Source: Opitutales bacterium
Lineage (GTDB): Bacteria; Verrucomicrobiota; Verrucomicrobiia; Opitutales; JAFGAQ01
Length of the DNA stretch: 5,437 bases
NCBI GenBank assembly: GCA_028704125.1
Contig: JAQVLM010000249.1
Location: 1 to 5,437, forward strand
Reading direction: 5' to 3'
The position numbers were made by a program, and so were the translations under genes. A model generated the notes under the pieces. That model saw nothing but the letters and a program-made list of their open reading frames with translations, ran no database searches and had not been told where the DNA came from. Below, piece by piece: positions 1 through 5,437 of the stretch. Every line of letters starts with the position of its first letter. The first letter of the stretch is position 1.

Positions 1-2
1 GG

Positions 3-1112
3 ATTCAGCCGGGGGTGAGTGCATGGGATGTCTGGTGGACAGGCACGAATCCGACCCAGCCCGACTACAAGGGGCTCAATTCTCGGGGCGATACCCGCTC
101 GCACAAGGAATACATCGATTTTGCGGGTGAGATGGGTTTTGAGTATCAGCTCATCGATTGGTTTTGGTATGAGCCGATGAATCACCCCGATGCTGATCTG
201 ACAAAGCCCGCCGCTCATGTCGATATTCCAGAATTGGTGGCCTATGCCAGCGACCGTAATGTGAAGCTGCTGTTGTGGATTGATTGGCATGATCTCGATC
301 GTCAGGGTTTCGATGAAGTGTTCTCTCAGGTCGTTGAGTGGGGAATCGCGGGTGTGAAAATCGATTTCATGAACAGTGACAGTCAGGAGACGGTGCAATG
401 GTATTGGAAGGTTCTGGAGAGCGCTGCGAAGCATTATCTGCTGGTCGATCTGCATGGAGCCTACAAGCCAACCGGGCTGGCGCGGACCTGGCCAAATTTC
501 ATCACGCAGGAGGGGGTGCTCGGAAACGAGTATTTTAAGATCCGGGAGAACGCATGCACTCCGCTTCATACTGTTACGCTTCCTTTTGTTAGAGGGTGGC
601 TGGGCCCGATGGACTTCACACCGGGAGGTTTTCTCAATCGCACCGAGGCTGGATTCAGGATCACGCAGCCTGCCGAGGTTGTGGGCACGCGGGCGCGCCA
701 GTTGGCCCAAACGGTGGTCTATTTCAGCCCTTTGCTGGTGTTGTGCGACAGCCCGGCTCATTACCGCGCCCAACCCGGACTGGGGTTTTTCAGGGATTTA
801 CCGACGGTATGGGATGAGACGGTGGTGCTGTCCGCTGAAGTGGCCGAACACGTCGTGATTGCCCGGCGTTCGGGCGAAGAATGGTATCTCGCCGGCTTGA
901 ATGGAGCCGCTCCCTTGTCGATTGAAGTGAACCTTGGTTTTCTGAGTGATGGCGAGTGGGCGCTCCGGGTCTTTGAAGATCTGCCCGAATCTCAAACTGA
1001 GCCGACCCTGATTGGTGAAACCACACGGGTCGTCAATGCCGGCGATCCAATCACCTTGAATATGGTGTCCGCTGGCGGCTATGCCGCTATTCTTTCACGC
1101 AGCCAGCCCTGA
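3..1112 (+). CDS. Glycoside hydrolase family 97 alpha-glycosidase, C-terminal part (5' end outside the window)
   Basis: The frame is open to the left edge and reads IQPG before the GTG at 15-17, which is therefore probably an internal Val and not a start. GH97 enzymes remove terminal alpha-linked galactose or glucose from oligosaccharides, usually in the periplasm and with Ca2+. Counting codon 15-17 as residue 1, GH97 landmarks appear in order: SAWDVWW (2-8), GVKIDF (113-118), HGAYKPTG (147-154), TQEGVLGNEY (164-173), MDFTPGGF (199-206), then the C-terminal beta domain with LPTVWDET (262-269). Asp117 sits where retaining GH97 enzymes carry their nucleophile, and Glu172 lies 55 residues on, the spacing I recall for the acid/base Glu. 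Glu166 fits a Ca2+ ligand. Gly148 replaces the catalytic base Glu of inverting SusB-type enzymes. This points to a retaining, alpha-galactosidase-like enzyme; the exact substrate is inference. The missing N-terminal beta domain and signal peptide must lie upstream. No convincing terminator follows the TGA. Confidence 0.93.
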   Translation: MQPGVSAWDVWWTGTNPTQPDYKGLNSRGDTRSHKEYIDFAGEMGFEYQLIDWFWYEPMNHPDADLTKPAAHVDIPELVAYASDRNVKLLLWIDWHDLDRQGFDEVFSQVVEWGIAGVKIDFMNSDSQETVQWYWKVLESAAKHYLLVDLHGAYKPTGLARTWPNFITQEGVLGNEYFKIRENACTPLHTVTLPFVRGWLGPMDFTPGGFLNRTEAGFRITQPAEVVGTRARQLAQTVVYFSPLLVLCDSPAHYRAQPGLGFFRDLPTVWDETVVLSAEVAEHVVIARRSGEEWYLAGLNGAAPLSIEVNLGFLSDGEWALRVFEDLPESQTEPTLIGETTRVVNAGDPITLNMVSAGGYAAILSRSQP

Positions 1113-1199
1113 TGGGGTTGGATCGGGTTTCCCGCTCAATCTATTCAGCATACCGAAACACCAGAGTTGCGGCATGGGATCATGGTGGGAGATTGCAAT

Positions 1200-1227
1200 T
1201 TGGCTGTTTGTAGATCGGTGTTAAGAT
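1200..1227 (+). promoter_or_regulatory. Possible weak sigma-70-type promoter upstream of the LRR gene
   Basis: TTGGCT (1200-1205) and TAAGAT (1222-1227) are separated by 16 bases, with four of six matches to each consensus box. They sit about 85 bases before the ATG at 1312, inside the 199-base gap after the GH97 gene. That gap holds no other gene I can support. Matches of this quality occur by chance, so this is only a candidate. Confidence 0.22.
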
Positions 1228-1311
1228 GATGTAAAAAAGCTTGCTGGAATCGCGAAGTGCATCCATTCAAGGATTTTTCGCTTCCACTATCTTTATTGCT
1301 TCCATCCTCCA

Positions 1312-2332
1312 ATGAATCTACCCTCATTATCGCAGGGCATGCTTGTGGCATGCAGTTCGTTAGTGTGTTTTGTGCCTGGCTCTATTCAGGCCGATACTTC
1401 GGGTGATTTTGTCTATGAGGATCTGGGGAAGTCGATAATGATCACGGGTTACACGGGAAGCGGTGGGGCCATTGTAATCCCGGAATACATCAGCGACAAA
1501 CCGGTGAGGGCAATCGGCGATCAGGCTTTCTGGAATGAAGTTACCACATCCAGCACACTGCAATTGCCAGACAATCTTGCTTCCATTGGCGATCGCGCTT
1601 TTGCAGGTTGCAGGGGGGGGTACCGGATCCCTTGATCTGCCGGATTCACTTTCCGGTATTGGCTCTTATGCTTTTGTTAATTGCTCGGGATTCACTGGGA
1701 CTTTGGAGATTCCTGCTCACGTCACCAGTATGGGCGATGGAGCGTTTGAAAATTGCCAAGGGTTCACCGGGTCTTTGTTTATTGACGGGGGATTGGAGCG
1801 TATTCCGGACCGGGCATTTCTGGGCTGTTCCGGTTTGGATGGTTCCGTCTTGATCCGGTCTGGGGTTAAGGAGATAGGGGAACAAGCTTTCTATGGGTGC
1901 AACCGTATTCGCCTGATCGAGCTTTCCAATCGCGGTCTCACAACGATTGGCAAGCAAGCTTTTGCCTTTTGCACCAGTGTTGATAGCTATCTGCAGATTC
2001 CGAAAAGTGTGACCTCAATCGGTGATGAAGCATTCAGGGGGTTGCGGGATTTGGGGATCATTCAGGGAGAGGTCACGTTCTGGGGGAATGCGCCTGTGAT
2101 GGGAACCGACGTTTTTGCGGAAGCTCCTGGTTTGCATTTTGTCTTTCGGCAGGGAGCGTCCGGTTTCTCGACTCCCACGTGGTTGGGATACCCATGCTGT
2201 GCGATACCCAACAGTCTACCTGTGTTGGATCCAATTGGCCACAAGACGATTATGCCTGGTGAGTCGATCGAAATCAGGCTTCAGGCAACCGATGCCGACG
2301 ATGCCGATCTGGTTTATTCCGCTTCCAATTGA
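1312..2332 (+). pseudogene. BspA-like leucine-rich-repeat (LRR_5) secreted protein, frameshifted at a G8 run and C-terminally truncated
   Basis: Two overlapping frames together make one protein. Frame 1 runs from ATG 1312 to TGA 1633-1635; frame 2 carries on to TGA 2330-2332. Deleting one G from the run at 1613-1620 joins them into about 339 residues. Residues 1-27 resemble a signal peptide (hydrophobic MLVACSSLVCFV, possible cleavage after SIQA), though the n-region has no Lys/Arg. Next come LRR_5 repeats of about 23 residues on the pattern IGDxAFxxCSGFTGSLxIP, e.g. IGDRAFAGC, IGSYAFVNC, MGDGAFENC, IPDRAFLGC, IGEQAFYGC, IGKQAFAFC and IGDEAF. A typical BspA-family end follows (GNAPVMGTDVF, then WLGYP). 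The last 40 residues (LPVLDPIGHKTIMPGES to DLVYSASN) look like the first half of an Ig/cadherin-like (He_PIG type) domain and then stop. Such proteins are normally exported and often mediate surface binding. No Shine-Dalgarno site precedes 1312. Alternatives are a sequencing error or a phase-variable gene rather than true decay. Confidence 0.82.
1613..1620 (+). repeat. Homopolymeric G8 tract at the frameshift point
   Basis: Eight consecutive G lie between codons TGC-A and TACC. With eight G the frame reads GCRGGYRIP and stops at 1633-1635. With seven it reads GCRGGTGSLDLP, matching residue for residue the next repeat's NCSGFTGTLEIP. The tract is therefore the exact site of a +1 insertion relative to the intact repeat register. 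Such tracts are prone to slippage in vivo and to sequencing error. Confidence 0.9.
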
Positions 2333-2383
2333 GGATCGACGGAACCAATTCATATTCCGTTGGGATATTTAAAACCCATTACC

Positions 2384-2411
2384 TTGACTTGGTCTATTTT
2401 GATATTACGAT
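2384..2411 (+). promoter_or_regulatory. Candidate promoter of the transposase gene
   Basis: TTGACT (2384-2389, five of six matches to the -35 consensus) is followed after 16 bases by TACGAT (2406-2411, four of six to the -10 consensus). Transcription would begin near 2418, about 57 bases before the ATG at 2475. The region is AT-rich compared with the neighbouring coding sequence. It is plausible but unproven. Confidence 0.33.
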
Positions 2412-2432
2412 AAAGATGCAGAGCCTTTATTG
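2408..2432 (+). other. Small AT-rich hairpin between the LRR gene and the transposase gene
   Basis: CGATAAAG (2408-2415) pairs with CTTTATTG (2425-2432) as an 8-bp stem with one G-T wobble and a 9-base loop. A short TTTT follows at 2437-2440. It could be a weak terminator for the LRR gene or a structure in the transposase leader, where it would lie just after the -10 box. The stem is AT-rich and the T-run short, so either role is uncertain. Confidence 0.22.
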
Positions 2433-2460
2433 ATAGTTTTGGATTGTTTGAGTGGTTTGA

Positions 2461-2468
2461 AGGGGAGG
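2461..2468 (+). promoter_or_regulatory. Strong Shine-Dalgarno site that sets the transposase start at 2475
   Basis: AGGGGAGG ends six bases before ATG 2475-2477. The frame stays open further upstream to an ATT at 2430, which has no such site. The protein family normally begins close to the (K/R)-rich segment just ahead of GVYHLMSR, so 2475 is the better start. It is the clearest ribosome binding site in the window. Confidence 0.7.
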
Positions 2469-2474
2469 ATAATT

Positions 2475-3467
2475 ATGAAGAGGAAGAGAATTGTGGTTCA
2501 GAATCGGGATGGCGTCTATCATCTGATGAGTCGGTGTTGTTTGGGTGAGCATTTGCTGGAGGATGGGGAGAAGGAGATGTTCATCGGGATGATGCGGCGG
2601 CAGGCGGCGTTCTGCGGGGTGGACATTCTGGCCTACTCAATCATGTCGAATCATTTCCACATCCTGGCGCGGGTGCGGCATGAGAAGCCGCAGACCGATG
2701 CGGAGTTGCTGATCCGTTATCGGGCGTTCCATGAGGGTTGTCGGATTTCCCCTTATTCGATAACACCGGATGGGCTGGAGAAGATGCTGGAACGCAACGA
2801 TGAGATCGCGCAGCAGGCGCGGGATGCTTTGCTGGCGCGCATGGGGGATGTGTCGGTGTTCATGCGTGAGCTCAAGCAGCGTTTCACGATATGGTATAAC
2901 CATCAGAATGGGAACCGTGGCACCTTGTGGATGGAGCGGTTCAAGAGCCTGGTGGTTGAGCCTTCGCTGCGGGCAATGGCAACCGTTGCGGCCTACATCG
3001 ACCTCAATGCGGTTCGCGCTGAGCAAGTGGATGATCCGGCAGAATACCGCTTTTGCAGCTATGCCGCAGCGATGGGAGGAAAGGCGTCGGCCATCAATGG
3101 ATACCGACTTATCTACGGTGGACGTGCCTTTTCCGAAGCGATTGCGGCGTATCGTCTGTGCCTGTTTGGGAAAGGCGCTAAACCAAAGGGCGAACTGGAC
3201 AAGGACCGTGGCGTAATCCCATTGGAAAAGCTGGATGCGGTGATCCGCGGCGGCGGGAAAGTGGAGGTGTCGGAGTTGCTGCGCCGTAGGGTCCGCTACT
3301 TCAGTGATGGGATGGCAATCGGGTCCAAGCGTTTCCTGAAGGGGATCTACGATGAACACCGGGAATCATTCCCAGAGAGCCGGAAGGCCCGCTTCGCGTC
3401 GATGAAAGGCGCGGATTGGGGTGAATTGCAGGTTGTCCGTGACCTCAAGGTAAAGGTGTTCGGGTGA
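2475..3467 (+). CDS. IS200-like Y1/HUH transposase, RAYT family (330 aa)
   Basis: Proteins of this group nick and rejoin single-stranded DNA through a catalytic tyrosine and an HUH metal site. RAYTs are tied to the spread of short palindromic (REP-like) repeats. Counting from ATG 2475, the N-terminal GVYHLMSRC (13-21) starts the fold. The HUH motif is in SNHFHIL (58-64; His60 and His62). GTLWMERFKS (149-158) is a conserved family block. Tyr174 in AAYIDLNAVRA lines up with the catalytic Tyr of E. coli RAYT (DYIYINPV). All expected catalytic residues are present and no stop interrupts, so the enzyme looks intact. Residues from about 220 on form a basic C-terminal extension including ELLRRRVRYFSDGMAIGSKRF (266-286), absent from the short E. 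coli type but seen in longer family members and perhaps DNA-binding. The broken LRR gene lies just upstream. No terminal repeats or target duplication could be assigned, so the element's ends are not resolved. Confidence 0.92.
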   Translation: MKRKRIVVQNRDGVYHLMSRCCLGEHLLEDGEKEMFIGMMRRQAAFCGVDILAYSIMSNHFHILARVRHEKPQTDAELLIRYRAFHEGCRISPYSITPDGLEKMLERNDEIAQQARDALLARMGDVSVFMRELKQRFTIWYNHQNGNRGTLWMERFKSLVVEPSLRAMATVAAYIDLNAVRAEQVDDPAEYRFCSYAAAMGGKASAINGYRLIYGGRAFSEAIAAYRLCLFGKGAKPKGELDKDRGVIPLEKLDAVIRGGGKVEVSELLRRRVRYFSDGMAIGSKRFLKGIYDEHRESFPESRKARFASMKGADWGELQVVRDLKVKVFG

Positions 3468-3506
3468 TTCGGGGGTGGGCTTAACACAGCGTTTTGTGAA
3501 CCCGAA
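3459..3506. repeat. Inverted repeat overlapping the transposase stop codon
   Basis: TTCGGGT (3459-3465) is the reverse complement of ACCCGAA (3500-3506). A second copy of TTCGGG at 3468-3473 could pair with the same right arm. Between them CACA (3485-3488) can pair with TGTG (3495-3498). The structure could be a terminator-like or REP-like hairpin at the end of the transposase gene. No T-run follows the right arm, which argues against a rho-independent terminator. Confidence 0.3.
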
Positions 3507-3861
3507 GGGCTCATCGAGCTCTCGGATCCTTTGATTGGCCCGTTCCCAGGTATTGTGGTATCCGGTCCGATTCTTAATGTCAGTGGAGGTTTCTTTCTAT
3601 GTAGAGCGATATAGAAGTGTGGCTGCGCGTCAATAGGTTCCCGACGCCTTCAGAGCATCCTGCATCAATCGGGTGGAATGCCTAGACGGGGTTGTTTTGA
3701 ACTCATGGCAGAAAACCCGGCGAACCACTGTGGCTGCGGAATATATCCAATAACACGGAATCTGGAAACGAGAGAGTAGAAAAGCGGGTGATACCGCGGG
3801 TAGGCTTAGATCATATTCCTTATGGGCGTCGAATGTGTGACAGAAATGTGACAGTTGGCAG
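3468..3861. other. Intergenic stretch of about 400 bp without a supported gene
   Basis: No frame here has a good start, a ribosome binding site and a recognisable product. What can be seen: a 10-bp direct repeat TGTGGCTGCG at 3618-3627 and 3729-3738; an 8-bp direct repeat TGTGACAG at 3836-3843 and 3847-3854, exactly 11 bp apart; and GCGGGT twice near 3784-3802. It sits between the transposase stop and the tRNA-Phe terminator, so part of it may be the 3' flank of the mobile element or remains of older insertions. No function can be assigned. Confidence 0.6.
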
Positions 3862-3862
3862 G

Positions 3863-3895
3863 AAAAACGAAGGACTTACAGTTACGTAAGTCCTT
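3863..3895 (-). terminator. Rho-independent terminator of tRNA-Phe
   Basis: Read on the minus strand, AAGGACTTAC (3895-3886) and GTAAGTCCTT (3879-3870) form a perfect 10-bp stem with a 6-base loop. After two bases comes TTTTT (3867-3863). It begins about 10 bases after the encoded CCA end of the tRNA. Position, stem and T-run all fit an intrinsic terminator. Confidence 0.85.
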
Positions 3896-3905
3896 GATTA
3901 TAAAG

Positions 3906-3981
<76 letters not shown>

Positions 3982-3992
3982 GTTATCTTGAG

Positions 3993-4008
3993 TGAAGGCG
4001 GACCTTCA
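3993..4008 (-). repeat. Short perfect hairpin in the tRNA-Phe leader
   Basis: TGAAGG (3993-3998) and CCTTCA (4003-4008) form a 6-bp stem around CGGA. It lies between the predicted transcription start (about 4015) and the mature 5' end at 3981, so it would be in the leader removed by RNase P. It may be structural only. Confidence 0.3.
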
Positions 4009-4021
4009 GAAAAGAAAGTCC

Positions 4022-4050
4022 GATACAAACGCATTTGAAAGATGGGTCAA
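4022..4050 (-). promoter_or_regulatory. Promoter of tRNA-Phe
   Basis: On the minus strand TTGACC (4050-4045, five of six matches to the -35 consensus) is followed by a 17-base spacer and TGTATC (4027-4022, three of six to the -10 consensus). Transcription would begin near 4015, leaving a leader of about 34 bases before the mature tRNA. Ideal spacing and a strong -35 box ahead of a stand-alone tRNA make this likely despite the weak -10 box. Confidence 0.5.
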
Positions 4051-4064
4051 TAGAGAAAATGCGT
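4029..4064. repeat. 8-bp inverted repeat bracketing the -35 box of the tRNA-Phe promoter
   Basis: ACGCATTT (4029-4036) and AAATGCGT (4057-4064) are perfect reverse complements separated by 20 bases. Their centre falls on the -35 box at 4045-4050. Arm length and spacing could suit a dimeric DNA-binding protein. An 8-bp match at this spacing could also arise by chance, so a role as operator is only a suggestion. Confidence 0.35.
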
Positions 4065-4223
4065 CAGATCCGGATTTTCGATGAAAGTCGCGTAATGGGC
4101 GTGATGGAAGGTCGAGTCTGCATGTGGCGTGAGATTGCGGTGTTGCGTTTCTGGTATTTTGTTTCATTTTCAGGGTTTTCATGCAAATCCGCGGGCTGGA
4201 ATCGTCCGCATTGAGTCACCGAG

Positions 4224-4883
4224 ATGGTTCTTTCCCTCAGACATCGCTTCCTTTTTGTGCATATTGCAAAGACTGCCGGGAGTAGTCTCCGTCGTTCGTT
4301 GCGGAGGATCCAGAGGCGGGATCCGTGGTATGTTTTACAATTTGCCGCCAGTCGACTGAGTCACGTGAGCGGACACCGGATTGCTTCGAAACTACCCAGG
4401 CATGCGCGGATTATTGCCGCAAAGGAAATGCTTCCTGAACCATTCTTTGATAGTCTTTTCAAGTTCTCGTTTGTCCGGAATCCGTGGGATCGGTATGTGA
4501 GTGCTTACCACCACATCATGCGGGAGCAGCGGCACTTGTTGAAGGGTGATGAAAGTTTTGAAGGGTTTCTGCGGCTGGTTTTTGATCCGGAACGCCCGTG
4601 GCAGTATCATCTGGATACGTTTTCGACGGTTGAATGGTCTTATCTGGTGGATCTGGAGGGGCGGTGTTGCGTGGACTTCATTGGGCGATACGAGCGACTT
4701 GAGGAGGATTACGAAGAGATTTTCAAGCGGATTGGGGTGAGTGCGCCGGGATTAGCCCACGAACGTATGTCATCCGGACGCAAAGACTATCGCAGCTATT
4801 ATACGGATGAGACGGCTGCATGGGTAGCTGACCGGCACCGTGCGGATTTGGAGCATTTGGCTTACACCTTTGATCCGGAATAA
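4224..4883 (+). CDS. PAPS-dependent sulfotransferase, sulfotransferase family 2 type (219 aa)
   Basis: Enzymes of this family move a sulfuryl group from PAPS to hydroxyl groups, mostly on carbohydrates. Two cofactor motifs are clear. The 5'-phosphosulfate loop is FVHIAKTAGSS (11-21; Lys16, Ser20, Ser21). The 3'-phosphate site is FSFVRNPWDRYVSAY (81-95; Arg85, Ser93). The later blocks DFIGRYERLEEDYEEIF (151-167) and DYRSYYTDETAAWV (188-201), and the end HLAYTFD, match the usual C-terminus of bacterial members. The length is normal. There is no signal peptide or membrane segment, so a cytoplasmic enzyme is likely. A stop codon at 4212-4214 precedes ATG 4224 in frame, which makes it the first possible ATG. 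Only GAG stands directly before it, so there is no usable Shine-Dalgarno site. The acceptor, perhaps an exopolysaccharide or lipid-linked glycan, cannot be told; no glycan-synthesis genes adjoin. The gene diverges from tRNA-Phe and converges on the HD-domain gene. Confidence 0.9.
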   Translation: MVLSLRHRFLFVHIAKTAGSSLRRSLRRIQRRDPWYVLQFAASRLSHVSGHRIASKLPRHARIIAAKEMLPEPFFDSLFKFSFVRNPWDRYVSAYHHIMREQRHLLKGDESFEGFLRLVFDPERPWQYHLDTFSTVEWSYLVDLEGRCCVDFIGRYERLEEDYEEIFKRIGVSAPGLAHERMSSGRKDYRSYYTDETAAWVADRHRADLEHLAYTFDPE

Positions 4884-4909
4884 TGCGGATGGCGACTTAT
4901 GGACCCTGA

Positions 4910-4944
4910 CCTGGTTTATCGGGAGCTTAAGCTCGATAAACAGG
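4910..4944. terminator. Long imperfect hairpin between convergent genes, possible bidirectional terminator
   Basis: The left arm CCTGGTTTATCGGGAGCTT (4910-4928) pairs with the right arm AAGCTCGATAAACAGG (4929-4944) over 16 bp, with a one-base and a two-base bulge. The centre GAGCTTAAGCTC is a perfect 12-bp palindrome. It lies 27 bases after the sulfotransferase stop and 44 bases after the HD-gene stop on the other strand. No T-run follows on either strand, so it would be an atypical terminator or an mRNA-stabilising end structure. Confidence 0.45.
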
Positions 4945-4987
4945 GGAACCGGAATACGCAATCCTCGCCAGTGAGGCGGCAGGGCTA

Positions 4988-5437
4988 TCAGGCTTGTTCG
5001 GGTGTGTCGGTGGCGTTTTTTTCTTCCTCGGGATCGACCACAACCTCGACATATTCGGGGATTGTGTCCTGAAGGTGCAGGTTTTTAAGGAGCTGCCGGA
5101 TCAGTTCGGTGATCTTGAACCCTTTTGGAGCGACGACCAGCCCGCCATCTGTCCGTATATCCTCGTGAAGGATCATTCCGACCCTGAGCTGATTGATGGT
5201 GACGCGTCGGGTCCGGATGTCGGGTTCGAGCGATGCGATGCGCCGGAGGTTATCAACGATGGTTGCATTGTACCGGTTGCCCTCTGATTGGAGTTCGCGG
5301 ATCGCCTCCATTTTTCCGTATCCCCGTTGGATGAGGCTGTCGTAAGAAATGACGCTCCGGAGAACGGCTCCGCAAATCGCCACATGGTTTTGGAGCGAGA
5401 TGGATTCAAATGAGTGCGAGTGTTGGCTACGATCGAT
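4988..5437 (-). CDS. Probable HD-domain signalling protein, C-terminal part (5' end outside the window)
   Basis: The frame is open to the right edge, reading IDRSQHSHSFESISLQNH before the GTG at 5383-5381, so that GTG is more likely an internal Val than a start. The visible 149 residues end in TGA with TAG directly behind. Fragment residues of about 19-67 (VAICGAVLRSVISYDSLIQ, then EAIRELQSEGNRYNATIVDNL) resemble the last helices of HD-type phosphodiesterase domains, where the pattern is AxxFDxLxxxG, then EAxxxL, G, Y and a final hydrophobic helix. The tail (VTINQLRVGMILHEDIRTDG, then GLVVAPKGFKIT and LLKNL) matches a small segment common at the end of response regulators carrying an HD domain. 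The catalytic HD residues and any receiver domain would lie outside the window, so activity cannot be judged. The final 15 residues are acidic. A cytoplasmic role in two-component or nucleotide signalling is inference. Confidence 0.68.
   Translation of the reverse strand: MDRSQHSHSFESISLQNHVAICGAVLRSVISYDSLIQRGYGKMEAIRELQSEGNRYNATIVDNLRRIASLEPDIRTRRVTINQLRVGMILHEDIRTDGGLVVAPKGFKITELIRQLLKNLHLQDTIPEYVEVVVDPEEEKNATDTPEQA

Noticed and set aside
1124..1134. CGGG-TTT-CCCG hairpin shortly after the GH97 stop, as a possible terminator.
   Set aside because: The stem is only 4 bp and the following bases are not T-rich.
1619..1630. GGTACCGGATCC directly after the G run looks like adjacent KpnI and BamHI sites, as if vector or linker sequence were present.
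   Set aside because: The same bases encode GTGS, exactly the residues expected at this place of the LRR repeat (GFTGS), so they are natural coding sequence.
2637..3359. 240-codon open frame on the minus strand opposite the transposase gene.
   Set aside because: It is a shadow of a GC-rich coding region: no recognisable domain, no ribosome binding site, while the + strand encodes a clear transposase with all catalytic motifs.
2227..3540. GGATCC followed by ATTGGCC occurs on both sides of the transposase (2227-2240 and 3524-3540), suggesting a target or flank duplication.
   Set aside because: The spacing between the two blocks differs (1 against 4 bases), the bases around them do not match, and the first copy lies well inside the LRR coding sequence. 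Chance is the better explanation.
3369..3596. Minus-strand open stretch of 76 codons (contains HNTWERANQRIRELDEP) that looks protein-like across the transposase 3' end.
   Set aside because: It has no ATG start, no ribosome binding site and no family I recognise, and half of it is antisense to the transposase. It could be a remnant, but I cannot support it as a gene.

Overview
The window is a 5.4 kb piece of bacterial chromosome with moderate GC. The likely source is a Verrucomicrobiota/PVC-type or similar polysaccharide-degrading bacterium. This placement is inferred from the gene mix: a GH97 glycosidase, a BspA-type leucine-rich-repeat protein running into an Ig-like domain, a RAYT-type transposase and a PAPS sulfotransferase. 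Weak or missing Shine-Dalgarno sites at several genes fit that. No marker gene fixes the taxon.

Layout, left to right. (1) 3-1112 (+): C-terminal part of a GH97 alpha-glycosidase, cut by the left edge, with residues of the retaining (alpha-galactosidase-like) branch. (2) 1312-2332 (+): a secreted LRR_5/BspA-like protein broken by one extra G in a G8 run at 1613-1620, and also ending early inside what looks like an Ig/cadherin-like domain. (3) 2475-3467 (+): an intact Y1/HUH (IS200-like, RAYT family) transposase with a C-terminal extension, a good ribosome binding site and a plausible promoter. (4) 3468-3861: about 400 bp with no convincing gene, holding only short repeats. (5) 3906-3981 (-): tRNA-Phe(GAA) with encoded CCA, its own promoter (4022-4050) and a rho-independent terminator (3863-3895). 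(6) 4224-4883 (+): a sulfotransferase family 2 protein with both PAPS-binding motifs. (7) 4910-4944: a long hairpin between convergent genes. (8) 4988-5437 (-): C-terminal part of a probable HD-domain signalling protein, cut by the right edge.

The genes do not form one operon or an obvious system. They look like separate transcription units: carbohydrate breakdown, a decaying or phase-variable surface protein beside a mobile-element gene, a housekeeping tRNA, a sulfotransferase and a signalling protein. I found no evidence of a new defence or biosynthetic system. The observations most worth a second look are the G8 frameshift, the truncated surface-protein end next to the transposase, and the unexplained sequence downstream of the transposase.
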